Below, one piece after another: positions 1 to 8,559 of a DNA stretch of 64,000 bases. Both the position numbers and the translations under genes were made by a program. Each line of letters begins with the position of its first letter. The first letter of the stretch is position 1. Below the pieces are notes generated by a model. The model made no database searches. It saw only the letters and a list, made by a program, of their open reading frames with translations, and had not been told where the DNA came from. Origin of the DNA: Oceanihabitans iliipiscarium (lineage in GTDB: Bacteria > Bacteroidota > Bacteroidia > Flavobacteriales > Flavobacteriaceae); NCBI RefSeq assembly GCF_042686125.1, contig NZ_JBHUOV010000001.1:930001-994000 (forward strand), read 5' to 3'.

Positions 1-872
1 CCAATTTTGAACAGGCTCTAATTGACTTTGGTTACGATACCGAAGGGACTTTAGATGGTCAAATGTTAACTATTGATGCTGTTTCTAGACCAACACTTTC
101 AATAATCAATAGAAGCGTTTTAGACTTTACTGGTGTGGAAGCATTTGCGAGTATAACATCTCTTGATGTGTCTTACAATCCAGGAATAGTAACTTTAGAT
201 ACGTCTTCAAATACATTATTAGAAAGCTTAAATACTGAAGGCTGTACAGCTTTAGCAAACTTAGATTTAACTAATAATACAGCGTTAACAAGTATTAATT
301 TATTCAACAATGATTTAAGTGCTTTAGATTTATCTAATAATTTGTCTTTAGAAACGATTAATATTAAACAAAACCAATTAACTAGTCTTGATTTTTCTAA
401 TCATACAGCGCTTACTAGTGTGGATGTTAAGAACAATATGTTAACATTTTTAGACATGCGCAATGGTTTTAATTCGAATATCACTTTTTTCGATTCAGAT
501 TTCAATCCTAATTTAATTTGTTTGTTTGTAGATGATTCAAGTGCACCTTATTTAACAACTTTACCTTGGATTATAAGTTTTGCGACTACTTTTGTGAATA
601 ACGAAGCAGAATGCAATACTTTGAGTACTGAAAATATAGATCGTGTTTCATTTCATTTATACCCTAATCCTGCAAGTGATTTAATTTATATTTCTTCAAG
701 TGCTTCTGATGCTTCGTTAGAGTTGTATGACATTAATGGAAAGCAGGTGATAACTAAATCTATTCTTTTAGGGAATAATACACTTGATATATCGAAATTA
801 AATGCAGGTATTTATATTGCAAAGTTGCTCACAAAAAACAGCGTTGAAACCACAAAATTGATAGTGGATTAA
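1..872 (+). CDS. T9SS-sorted leucine-rich repeat surface protein (5' partial)
   Basis: The reading frame is already open at base 3, in frame with the ATG at 63, so the gene starts before the window and the ATG is internal. The visible part reads NFEQALIDFGYDTEGTLDGQ, then several about 21-residue Asn/Leu repeats (LDLTNNTALTSINL type), a short Cys-containing cap, and a C-terminal type A sorting domain beginning YPNPASD and ending KLIVD. By family, such proteins are exported by the Sec system and then by T9SS, and anchored on or released from the surface. The next gene is a paralogue in the same orientation 72 bp downstream, so they may be co-transcribed. Ligand and role are unknown. Confidence 0.85.
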   Translation, partial: NFEQALIDFGYDTEGTLDGQMLTIDAVSRPTLSIINRSVLDFTGVEAFASITSLDVSYNPGIVTLDTSSNTLLESLNTEGCTALANLDLTNNTALTSINLFNNDLSALDLSNNLSLETINIKQNQLTSLDFSNHTALTSVDVKNNMLTFLDMRNGFNSNITFFDSDFNPNLICLFVDDSSAPYLTTLPWIISFATTFVNNEAECNTLSTENIDRVSFHLYPNPASDLIYISSSASDASLELYDINGKQVITKSILLGNNTLDISKLNAGIYIAKLLTKNSVETTKLIVD

Positions 873-944
873 TTCTGATTGATTACAATATTCTTTAAAA
901 CAGACTAATAGCAAATAAACTCTTAAACTTTAAAACAATTAATT

Positions 945-1928
945 ATGAAAAAAATTACTCTTTTACTAGCAATATGTTTTGCTTTTCAATTTAACGCATT
1001 TTCACAATGCCCAGGTTCACCAGATCCAGGATTCGTTTGTGTACCAAATGCAGATTTTGAACAATTTTTAATTTCAACAACGACAATTAATGGTCCTTTA
1101 GATGGTCAAATATCTATTGCAGAGGCAAGTGCAGTTGTTGGAACACTTAATTTAGGTGGTTCTGCGCCTTATAATGCTATCGATGATTTTACAGGTATTG
1201 AAGCGCTAACTGGGATTACTGAATTAGTCATCACTTATAATTCAGTGGTAACAAGTATTGATGTTTCTGCGAACTCAAGTTTAACGACGCTTAATGTAGA
1301 AGGATGTACTTCAATGTCTTCTATTACAACAGGAGCAAATACAACTTTAAGTTCATTACTTATGGCTGGAGCAGCTGCAACGACTATAGATGTTTCTTTA
1401 AATTCTGGATTAACAACTGTTGATGCTAGATTTTCAGATTTAACGTTATTAGATTTGTCTAATAATTCAGCTCTTGTAAGCTTACAATGTAGAAACACTT
1501 CTTTAACTAGTTTAGATATGCGTAATGGAAACAACGCGAATGTCACTCAATTTAATTCTGATTTCAACAGTAATTTGGTTTGTATTTTTGTAGACGATAA
1601 AACAGCTCCTTATTTAGCGACTTGGTCTAAAGATGCACTTAGTACTTATGTTGATAATGAAGGTGAGTGTAATACACTAACTCTTGAAGACGCAAATCAA
1701 GTTGTGTTTGAGATGTATCCAAACCCAACCAAAAACACAGTGTTTATTAATGCTAATGCTCAAGACACTCAACTTTCTATTTATGATATAACTGGAAAAT
1801 TAGTACTTAATAATGCATTGTATTTAGGACAAAATACTGTTGATGTTAGTCAAATGACTTCAGGGATTTACTTAGCTAGATTTACAGCTAATGGAAATGT
1901 TCAAACTAAGAAACTGATAATTCAATAA
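945..1928 (+). CDS. T9SS-sorted leucine-rich repeat surface protein, paralogue of the preceding gene
   Basis: The 327-residue protein has a signal peptide (residues 1-20, ending FNAFSQ), the same N-terminal PNADFEQFL opening as its neighbour, degenerate Asn/Leu/Thr repeats over about residues 60-200, a cap region with Cys residues near 213 and 241, and a C-terminal sorting domain (MYPNPTKN to KLIIQ). The repeats are less regular than in the upstream paralogue: many Leu positions are Ser or Thr. A strong terminator hairpin lies 24 bp after the stop and closes this pair of genes. Function beyond being a secreted T9SS substrate cannot be stated. Confidence 0.9.
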   Translation: MKKITLLLAICFAFQFNAFSQCPGSPDPGFVCVPNADFEQFLISTTTINGPLDGQISIAEASAVVGTLNLGGSAPYNAIDDFTGIEALTGITELVITYNSVVTSIDVSANSSLTTLNVEGCTSMSSITTGANTTLSSLLMAGAAATTIDVSLNSGLTTVDARFSDLTLLDLSNNSALVSLQCRNTSLTSLDMRNGNNANVTQFNSDFNSNLVCIFVDDKTAPYLATWSKDALSTYVDNEGECNTLTLEDANQVVFEMYPNPTKNTVFINANAQDTQLSIYDITGKLVLNNALYLGQNTVDVSQMTSGIYLARFTANGNVQTKKLIIQ

Positions 1929-1946
1929 TCACAAAGTATTGATATA

Positions 1947-1980
1947 AAAAAAGCGCAACCTATAGGTTGCGCTTTTTTTA
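1947..1980 (+). terminator. Rho-independent terminator after the LRR gene pair
   Basis: A perfect 8-bp stem GCGCAACC/GGTTGCGC with a TATA loop (1953-1972) is followed by seven T and preceded by seven A, so it can work in both directions. It separates the LRR genes from the convergent hemD. Confidence 0.9.
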
Positions 1981-1998
1981 TTCGTTAAGGTAAGGTTC

Positions 1999-2748
1999 TT
2001 ATTTGCCTTTATTCATTTCAGTAATATACTTTTCTAAAGCCATAGTCATTGATGGTGTTTCAGGTGTAGGCGCAGAAATGTCTACACGTAAACCATGAGA
2101 TTCAACAGCTTTTATGGTTGTGTTTCCAAAAACGGCAATTTTAGTGTCATTTTGTTTAAAATCAGGAAAATTCTTAAACAATGAATCTATTCCAGATGGA
2201 CTAAAAAACACAAGAATATCATAATACACATTAGCCAGATCAGATAAGTCACTAATAACCGTTTTGTAAAAAACAGCTTCCTTCCAGTTAACAGATAAAC
2301 CGTCTAATATTTCAGGAACTTCTGGTTTTAATTTATCTGTGGTAGGCAGTAAAAAAGTTTCGTCTTTATATTTTTTTATAATAGGAGACAGCTCACTAAA
2401 GGTTCTTTTACCAACATAAATTTTACGCTTTCTGTAAACCACGTATTTTTGTAAATAATAAGCAACAGCTTCAGATTGACAAAAATATTTCATAGAATCT
2501 GGCACTTTAAAACGCATTTCTTCAGCAACTCTAAAAAAATGGTCAACCGCATTTCTACTGGTTAATATAATGGCTGTGTAATTTGTTAAATCAACTTTTT
2601 GAAGTCTAATTTCTTTTACAGGAACACCCTCTACATGTATAAAAGGTCTAAAGTCAATCTTTACTTTTTGTTTTTCTTGCAAATCAAAATATGGCGAATT
2701 CTCAATTTTAGGTTCTGGTTGAGATACTAAAATAGTTTTCACTTTCAT
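1999..2748 (-). CDS. hemD: Uroporphyrinogen-III synthase
   Basis: The 249-residue protein matches the flavobacterial HemD type: it opens MKVKTILVSQPEP, has the LTSRNAVDHFF segment in domain 1, YKTVISDL at the hinge and the VFFSPSGIDSLF segment in domain 2. HemD closes and inverts ring D of hydroxymethylbilane to uroporphyrinogen III in the haem/sirohaem pathway. The family has low sequence identity and no fixed catalytic residue, so the call rests on these segments and length. The ATG at 2748 is chosen over one two codons upstream because family members start MKVK. It follows the DUF4271 gene by about 20 bp, so the two are probably one operon, a pairing common in Flavobacteriaceae. Confidence 0.85.
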   Translation of the reverse strand: MKVKTILVSQPEPKIENSPYFDLQEKQKVKIDFRPFIHVEGVPVKEIRLQKVDLTNYTAIILTSRNAVDHFFRVAEEMRFKVPDSMKYFCQSEAVAYYLQKYVVYRKRKIYVGKRTFSELSPIIKKYKDETFLLPTTDKLKPEVPEILDGLSVNWKEAVFYKTVISDLSDLANVYYDILVFFSPSGIDSLFKNFPDFKQNDTKIAVFGNTTIKAVESHGLRVDISAPTPETPSMTMALEKYITEMNKGK

Positions 2749-2769
2749 AAACATTTAACTTTTAATCCC

Positions 2770-3417
2770 TTAGGCGTCTATAGCTAACTTGTATAGAATG
2801 ACATAAGGTGAAATTTCGAGAGCGCAAAGATACAAAATAAAATAAAATAAATTGGATTTAATTAAACTTTGATAAGTCTTGAAAGAAGATGCTAATCCTA
2901 TGCCATTAACTAAAAGAAAAATTACGATAAGAATTTGAAGTATGTTTTCTGTTGGGACATTTCTATATATTAAAACCGCATTAATAGGAATAAGTAGTAA
3001 GCCAAGAAAGTTTTTATAGCTCATTTTCTGAAAGACATAAACATCTATTAATGCATCGATATTAAACAAACTACCAATAAGTCGTTCAATTAGTATTTTA
3101 CCAAGAATAAATACACCTATTCCAACAAAAAGTTTGATTAGAAGGGTGTAAACATCTTCTGCTTCACCAACAAAACTCTTATAAATTAAATACCCAAAAA
3201 TTGAACCTGAAACTAATAAATTAGTAAAGAGTAAGGCATCAAAACCATCAATAAATTTTTGGTCTCTTGCATAAACCTTTAAATATCTAAAATTCCCTAA
3301 AACATAAATAAAATCGTTAAATCGCTTAGGAAAAAACACTTTGGCAAGAGCAATTAATACTAGACAGATGACTAGTAAAATGGTGAATATTTCATTAAAA
3401 ACTATTGGACGAAGCAT
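2770..3417 (-). CDS. DUF4271 integral membrane protein
   Basis: The 215-residue protein is mostly hydrophobic, with about six predicted membrane segments (for example residues 8-24, 68-82, 88-108, 135-150, 160-178 and 190-210). It resembles DUF4271, a Bacteroidetes family of unknown function. It lies directly upstream of hemD on the same strand with no terminator between, so co-transcription is likely. A link to tetrapyrrole or envelope metabolism is only suggested by position. Confidence 0.75.
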   Translation of the reverse strand: MLRPIVFNEIFTILLVICLVLIALAKVFFPKRFNDFIYVLGNFRYLKVYARDQKFIDGFDALLFTNLLVSGSIFGYLIYKSFVGEAEDVYTLLIKLFVGIGVFILGKILIERLIGSLFNIDALIDVYVFQKMSYKNFLGLLLIPINAVLIYRNVPTENILQILIVIFLLVNGIGLASSFKTYQSLIKSNLFYFILYLCALEISPYVILYKLAIDA

Positions 3418-3496
3418 ATTGTAAAATTATCATAAATAATCCTATTCTTATTGAATTATTTAAGGAATATTTAAAATAAAGTAACTTCTAAATAAC

Positions 3497-3504
3497 TACA
3501 TTTG
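3497..3504 (+). promoter_or_regulatory. Bacteroidetes -7 box upstream of the glycosyltransferase
   Basis: TACATTTG matches the TAnnTTTG box and lies 20 bp before the ATG at 3525. No clear TTG -33 element is seen at the usual spacing. Confidence 0.4.
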
Positions 3505-3524
3505 CTAAAATTAAACATCAATTA

Positions 3525-4247
3525 ATGCAAGACAGTATTGTCATTATTCCCACTTTTAATGAAATAGAAAATATTGAGGCTATAATCAAAGCTGTGTTTT
3601 CTCTTGAAAAAGCATTTGATGTTTTAATTGTTGATGATAATTCCCCAGATTTAACGGCATTGAAAGTAAAAGAGTTACAAAGCCAGTTTCCAGATCGATT
3701 GTATTTAGAAGTTAGAACCAAAAAGTCAGGATTAGGAACAGCCTATATTCATGGATTTAAATGGAGTCTAGAAAGACATTATGATTATATTTTTGAAATG
3801 GATGCCGATTTCTCACATAATCCAAAAGATCTTATACGTCTATATAACACGTGTCACTTAGAAGATGCAGACATGTCTATTGGGTCGCGTTATGTTCAAG
3901 GAGTTAATGTAGTTAATTGGCCTATGAGTCGTGTTTTGCTTTCGTATTTAGCATCTAAATATGTGCGATTAATTACGCGGATGAAGATTCATGATACTAC
4001 AGCTGGATTTATTTGTTATAAAAGAAAAGTGCTTGAATCATTCAATTTAGACGCTATAAGTTTTACAGGTTATGCCTTTCAAATTGAAATGAAGTTTAAA
4101 GCCTATTGTAAGAACTTTATAATAAAAGAAATTCCAGTTATTTTTACAGATAGAACTAAAGGTGAATCTAAATTGAGCTCTGGAATAATATCTGAAGCTA
4201 TTTTTGGCGTTTTCTCCATGAAACTTAAAAGTTTTTTTAAAAAGTAA
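3525..4247 (+). CDS. Polyprenol-phosphate mannosyltransferase-like family 2 glycosyltransferase
   Basis: This 240-residue GT-A protein moves a sugar from a nucleotide-sugar donor to a lipid phosphate on the inner membrane. The fold markers are IIPTFNEIENI at the N-terminus, VDDNSPD (Asp37-Asp38), the metal-binding EMDADFSHNP (Asp93-x-Asp95) and the acceptor-side TAGFICYKR, then IPVIFTDRTKGESKLS. No C-terminal membrane domain is present, as in soluble bacterial Dpm1-like enzymes. It starts a + strand run with dihydroorotase and a DUF4296 lipoprotein, an arrangement common in Flavobacteriaceae. Donor sugar (mannose or glucose) is not decided by the sequence. Confidence 0.85.
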   Translation: MQDSIVIIPTFNEIENIEAIIKAVFSLEKAFDVLIVDDNSPDLTALKVKELQSQFPDRLYLEVRTKKSGLGTAYIHGFKWSLERHYDYIFEMDADFSHNPKDLIRLYNTCHLEDADMSIGSRYVQGVNVVNWPMSRVLLSYLASKYVRLITRMKIHDTTAGFICYKRKVLESFNLDAISFTGYAFQIEMKFKAYCKNFIIKEIPVIFTDRTKGESKLSSGIISEAIFGVFSMKLKSFFKK

Positions 4248-4256
4248 TAATATTTT

Positions 4257-5606
4257 ATGACCTCTAAGAAGACACTTATTAAGAATGCAAAAATTGTAAA
4301 TGAAGGCTCTATTTCTCTTGGAGATATTCTTATTGAAGGGGAGTATATTGTTGAAATAAATAAAACTATAAACCCAAAGCATATAGCAGATGTGCATGTG
4401 ATAGATGTAGATGGAAAATATGTCATGCCTGGTGCTATAGATGACCAAGTGCATTTTAGAGAGCCTGGATTGACGCATAAGGCTAATATAGAAACAGAGT
4501 CAAGAGCAGCCATTGCTGGTGGTATTACATCGTTTATTGAAATGCCTAATACCAATCCGCAAACAACAACTATTGAAAAGCTTAATGAAAAGTTTGAAAT
4601 AGCATCAAAAACCTCTTCAGCAAATTATTCGTTTATGTTTGGAGGGACTAATGATAACCTTGATGAAATTTTAAAAGTAGACCCTAAACAGGTTGCCGCT
4701 TTAAAACTCTTTTTAGGGTCATCAACTGGAAATATGTTAGTTGATAACCCAGAGGTTTTAGAAAATATATTTTCAAAAACAAAGCTGTTAATTGCTGTGC
4801 ATTGTGAAGATGAGACTACAATTAGGCAAAATTTAGAAAAATATAAAAACAAGTTTGGCGACTCTATTCCAATTAAATATCATCCAGAGATAAGAAGTGA
4901 AGAAGCTTGCTATTTGTCTTCTTCAAAAGCAATTGAACTTGCTAAAAAAACTGGAGCTAGACTACATGTATTTCATTTATCTACTGCAAAAGAAACCGAT
5001 TTATTCAGCAATAAAATTCCTTTAAAGGATAAAAAAATAACAGCAGAAGTTTGCATCCATCATTTATGGTTCACTAATAAAGATTACGATGAAAAGGGAA
5101 CCTTTATTAAATGGAATCCAGCGGTGAAATCTCAATCAGACAAAGAAGGCTTATTAAAAGCTTTGTTAGACGATAGGATAGATGTTATTGCAACAGACCA
5201 TGCACCTCATACTCTTGAAGAAAAAGCTAATGTTTATACCAAGGCGCCATCTGGTGGTCCATTAGTACAGCACGCACTTCCAGCACTATTAGAGATGTAT
5301 CATCAAGGTAAGATTACCTTAGAAAAAATCGTCGAAAAAATGTGTCATAACCCTGCCATACTATTTCAAATTGAGAAAAGAGGCTATATTAAAGAAGGGT
5401 ATTTTGCCGATTTAGTGGTTGTAGATTTAAACTTACCATGGACAGTTAAAAAAGATAATATTTTGTATATGTGTGGCTGGTCTCCATTTGAAGGAACAAC
5501 CTTTAAATCATCCATAACGCATACTTTTGTAAATGGATGCTTGGCTTATGAAAACTTTAAGTTTAATGCTGTAAAAGCAGCTAAACAATTAACATTTAAT
5601 AGATAA
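4257..5606 (+). CDS. pyrC: Dihydroorotase (amidohydrolase superfamily)
   Basis: The 449-residue enzyme interconverts carbamoyl-aspartate and dihydroorotate in pyrimidine synthesis. Seen in order are MPGAIDDQVHFREPG (about 57-71), the metal-bridging Lys in AALKLFLGSS, metal ligands in VHCEDE (His182) and VFHLST, and IATDHAPHT (Asp near 314) with the flexible loop after it. The usual Asp-x-His-x-His signature reads Asp-Asp-Gln-Val-His, so the first metal His is Gln. I recall this variant from Bacteroidetes homologues. An allantoinase or hydantoinase role is a less likely alternative. Its TAA overlaps the ATG of the next gene (TAATG), showing translational coupling. Confidence 0.88.
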   Translation: MTSKKTLIKNAKIVNEGSISLGDILIEGEYIVEINKTINPKHIADVHVIDVDGKYVMPGAIDDQVHFREPGLTHKANIETESRAAIAGGITSFIEMPNTNPQTTTIEKLNEKFEIASKTSSANYSFMFGGTNDNLDEILKVDPKQVAALKLFLGSSTGNMLVDNPEVLENIFSKTKLLIAVHCEDETTIRQNLEKYKNKFGDSIPIKYHPEIRSEEACYLSSSKAIELAKKTGARLHVFHLSTAKETDLFSNKIPLKDKKITAEVCIHHLWFTNKDYDEKGTFIKWNPAVKSQSDKEGLLKALLDDRIDVIATDHAPHTLEEKANVYTKAPSGGPLVQHALPALLEMYHQGKITLEKIVEKMCHNPAILFQIEKRGYIKEGYFADLVVVDLNLPWTVKKDNILYMCGWSPFEGTTFKSSITHTFVNGCLAYENFKFNAVKAAKQLTFNR

Positions 5607-6055
5607 TGAGAAGCCTTATAAATATATGCTTTGTATTGTTATTAGTGTCATGCTATGATATAAAAAAACCTAAGAAGCCTGACAATCTTATTGCAAAAGA
5701 TAAAATGGTTAATGTTATTATTGATTTGTCTTTGTTCAATTCAGCAAAAGGGATTAATAAAAGAATACTTGAAGATAAAGGGATTAACTTAGAGCAATAT
5801 GTTTATGAGCAGCATGATATAGATAGCCTTCAGTTTGCAGAGAGCAATAATTATTATGCGCATCATATAGACGATTATGAAGCTATTTATAAAGAGGTAA
5901 AAGATAGTTTAAGTCAATTAAAAGACAAGTACACTGAAATAGAGAATAAGCAAAAAAGAATTCAACAGAGGAGAGATTCTATTAGAAGAGCTGAAATTAA
6001 AGATTCTATTTATAGGAATAAAAAAGGAATGAAGGCTTTAACTAAAGATCATTAG
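5606..6055 (+). CDS. DUF4296 lipoprotein
   Basis: The 149-residue protein has a lipoprotein signal (LLLVSC, Cys16), a DUF4296-like middle (KMVNVIIDLSLFNSAKGIN, then YVYEQHDIDSLQFAESNNYYA) and a highly charged coiled-coil tail (about 95-149) rich in Lys, Arg, Glu and Asp. It is expected at the periplasmic face of a membrane. Function is unknown. It overlaps pyrC by one base. Its stop codon directly abuts the stop of the convergent epimerase gene, leaving no space for a terminator. Confidence 0.8.
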   Translation: MRSLINICFVLLLVSCYDIKKPKKPDNLIAKDKMVNVIIDLSLFNSAKGINKRILEDKGINLEQYVYEQHDIDSLQFAESNNYYAHHIDDYEAIYKEVKDSLSQLKDKYTEIENKQKRIQQRRDSIRRAEIKDSIYRNKKGMKALTKDH

Positions 6056-7063
6056 TTAATGCTCTTTTAAAAACTGTTCTGACACGTCCTTGATACTTGT
6101 TTTAATAGGTGTAAAGCTAAAGTTTAGTGCCTCAACAATTTTATTATTATTATAATTAGTTATTGTTAATGCAGTATTGGCATTCTGTTTTGTTAAGCTT
6201 CTGGGCTTACCAGTTATAAAGCTTTTTAGCCAATCAAATCGCCAAGCTATTTTTAGCATTAAAGGCGTTACAGATTTCTTCGGAGCTTTCACCATTAAAT
6301 ACTTTGATGCCATTTCTGTAAACTGTTTGAAGCTTAAATTTTCAGAAACCACAATAAAGCGTTCGTTTATAATTTTACTTTCCATGAGTTGCGTCATGCA
6401 CTTAATAACATCTTTAACACTAACATAACCTGAGGTTCCAGTAACATAATGCGATAAACCTCGATGTACTTTTGTAAATAACATGCCACTTCCAGACTCC
6501 CAAAAACCAGCACCTATTATTAATCCAGGGTTAATAATTACAGCGCCTAGTCCTTCTTGAGTTCCTCGCCAAACCTCCATTTCTGCGCCATACTTTGTAA
6601 TGCCATAAACACTATTATCTGCTTCTGGACTCCAATAAGTTTCTTCACTAATTAAACTATGATCATCACAAGTTCCTAAAGTAGAAATTGAACTTACATA
6701 GCATAGTTTTTTAATGCTGTTTGCAACACTTAAATTAACAATATTCGCGGTACCATCAATATTAATTTGTCTTAACTCATAATAATCTTTTGGGTCAAAA
6801 GAAATGAATGCAGCACAATGATAGACGTAGTTTATGTTTTGAAAAGCCTCAGTTAAAGCAGGAATATCAAGTATATTAGCTTCTACCCAGTCAATTTTAT
6901 TGAAAAGTAAATCAGCGTCATCAGAAAAATAAGAAAACACTTTTTTTACGACTTCAAGTTTTTGCTTAGTTCTATATATAGCACGAACGTTTTGGTTACT
7001 ACTTGCCAATTCAAAAAGTAAATGCGAACCTACTAATCCTGTTCCTCCTGTAACTAAAATCAT
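6056..7063 (-). CDS. NAD-dependent epimerase/dehydratase family protein (extended SDR)
   Basis: The 335-residue protein has the Rossmann motif VTGGTGLVGSHL at its very start, the YHCAAFISF strand, the catalytic Ser region YVSSISTLG, and the Tyr-x-x-x-Lys pair in VYGITKYGAE. These are the marks of extended SDR enzymes acting on NDP-sugars or of related dihydroflavonol/3-beta-HSD-like reductases. The start at 7063 (MILVTGG) is preferred to an ATG 18 codons upstream because the Rossmann glycine motif normally follows the start at once. Substrate is not identifiable. Confidence 0.85.
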   Translation of the reverse strand: MILVTGGTGLVGSHLLFELASSNQNVRAIYRTKQKLEVVKKVFSYFSDDADLLFNKIDWVEANILDIPALTEAFQNINYVYHCAAFISFDPKDYYELRQINIDGTANIVNLSVANSIKKLCYVSSISTLGTCDDHSLISEETYWSPEADNSVYGITKYGAEMEVWRGTQEGLGAVIINPGLIIGAGFWESGSGMLFTKVHRGLSHYVTGTSGYVSVKDVIKCMTQLMESKIINERFIVVSENLSFKQFTEMASKYLMVKAPKKSVTPLMLKIAWRFDWLKSFITGKPRSLTKQNANTALTITNYNNNKIVEALNFSFTPIKTSIKDVSEQFLKEH

Positions 7064-7116
7064 AAAACAAAAATAGTCTTTTTTGGTATTCGCTTTTCTC
7101 TTTTGTTTGATAAACA

Positions 7117-7124
7117 TATCTTTG
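7117..7124 (+). promoter_or_regulatory. -7 box upstream of tyrS
   Basis: TATCTTTG matches TAnnTTTG and lies 26 bp before the tyrS ATG. No TTG is present at 17-23 bp upstream. Confidence 0.5.
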
Positions 7125-7150
7125 TTGCACTTTAGAATAATAAACAGAAA

Positions 7151-8458
7151 ATGAACTATAATTTAGTAGAAGAATTAACGTGGCGTGGAATGGTACATGA
7201 TATCATGCCTGGAACGGAAGCACAATTAAATAAAGAGATGACCACAGCCTATATTGGTTTTGATCCTACGTCTGATTCTTTACATATTGGCAGTATGGTT
7301 CCTATTATTTTATTAATGCATTTAGAAAAAGCTGGACATAAACCTATAGCATTGGTTGGTGGCGCAACAGGAATGATTGGAGATCCTTCTGGTAAAAGTG
7401 ATGAACGTAATTTATTAGATGAGGAAACACTTAATCATAATGTGGATGGTATAAAAAAGGTATTGTCTCGATTTTTGAATTTTAATTCAAAAGAAAAAAA
7501 TGCACCAGTTTTAGTGAATAATTATGACTGGATGAAAACATTTTCATTTATTGATTTTGCTCGTGATGTTGGAAAGCGTATTACAGTAAACTACATGATG
7601 TCTAAAGACTCTGTAAAAAAGCGTTTAAGTGGCGAAGAAGGCAGTATTGGAATGTCTTTTACAGAGTTTACCTATCAGCTTATTCAAGGCTATGATTTTT
7701 ATCATTTACATAAAAACCATAATTGTTTATTGCAAATGGGAGGAAGTGATCAATGGGGAAATATAACAACTGGAACCGAATTAGTAAGACGCATGAATGT
7801 AGGTGAAGAGGCTAAAGCCTTTGCTATGACTTGTCCGTTAATCACTAAAGCAGATGGTTCTAAATTTGGGAAAAGTGAAAGTGGAAACGTTTGGTTAGAT
7901 GCCGATAAAACTTCTGTTTATAAGTTCTATCAGTTTTGGTTAAATACCAGTGATGAAGACGCAGAAAAATATATTAAGATATTTACTTTTTTAGATCAAA
8001 AGACAATTGAAGCTTTGGTTCTTGAACATAAAGAAATGCCACATTTACGTCTGTTACAAAAACGTTTAGCAGAAGAAGTAACAATTTTAGTGCACTCTAA
8101 AAGCGATTTTGAAAATGCTGAGCGTGCATCTAATATTTTATTTTGCAAATCCTTTAAAGAAGATATCAATACTTTAGATGAAAACACCTTTTTAGATGTT
8201 TTTGAAGGTGTACCTCAAGCTGAAGTTTCTAAACAAGAAATTGAAGGCGGTTTAGATATGATTGCAGCGCTATCTGCACAAACGAACTTCTTAGCATCAA
8301 ATGGTGAAGCACGTCGTGCTTTAAAAGAGAATTCAGTTTCTGTAAACAAAGAAAAAGTAACTGAAGATTATAAAATTACTACACAAGATTTAATTAATAA
8401 TACCTATGTTGTCATCAACAAAGGGAAACGAAATACATATATTATTAAGGTTGTTTAA
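7151..8458 (+). CDS. tyrS: Tyrosyl-tRNA synthetase
   Basis: The 435-residue class I synthetase activates tyrosine and charges tRNA-Tyr. The class I signature appears as DSLHIGSMVP (about 43-52), substrate contacts in MIGDPSGKS and in LLQMGGSDQWGN, and the KMSKS-equivalent loop as SKFGKSESG. The last about 65 residues form an S4-like RNA-binding domain (GEARRALKENSVSVNKEKV). Length is normal for the family. Confidence 0.97.
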   Translation: MNYNLVEELTWRGMVHDIMPGTEAQLNKEMTTAYIGFDPTSDSLHIGSMVPIILLMHLEKAGHKPIALVGGATGMIGDPSGKSDERNLLDEETLNHNVDGIKKVLSRFLNFNSKEKNAPVLVNNYDWMKTFSFIDFARDVGKRITVNYMMSKDSVKKRLSGEEGSIGMSFTEFTYQLIQGYDFYHLHKNHNCLLQMGGSDQWGNITTGTELVRRMNVGEEAKAFAMTCPLITKADGSKFGKSESGNVWLDADKTSVYKFYQFWLNTSDEDAEKYIKIFTFLDQKTIEALVLEHKEMPHLRLLQKRLAEEVTILVHSKSDFENAERASNILFCKSFKEDINTLDENTFLDVFEGVPQAEVSKQEIEGGLDMIAALSAQTNFLASNGEARRALKENSVSVNKEKVTEDYKITTQDLINNTYVVINKGKRNTYIIKVV

Positions 8459-8463
8459 ATTCA

Positions 8464-8492
8464 AAGCCTGACTGCTATTAGCAGCCAGGCTT
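8464..8492 (+). terminator. Stem-loop after tyrS
   Basis: AAGCCTG-A-CTGC pairs with GCAG-C-CAGGCTT around a TATTA loop, giving 11 pairs with one mismatch, 5 bp after the tyrS stop. There is no T run on either side, so it may stabilise or separate the convergent transcripts rather than terminate alone. Confidence 0.45.
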
Positions 8493-8559
8493 CAAAAAAC
8501 TAACCAATCAACTAAAAAAAAATTCTAGTACTGTGTTAGTCGTATTTTTATAGGTTTAC

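Noticed and set aside
4047..4555. Two long minus-strand frames opposite the glycosyltransferase/pyrC junction
   Set aside because: They oppose well-supported genes and show no domain features or start signals.
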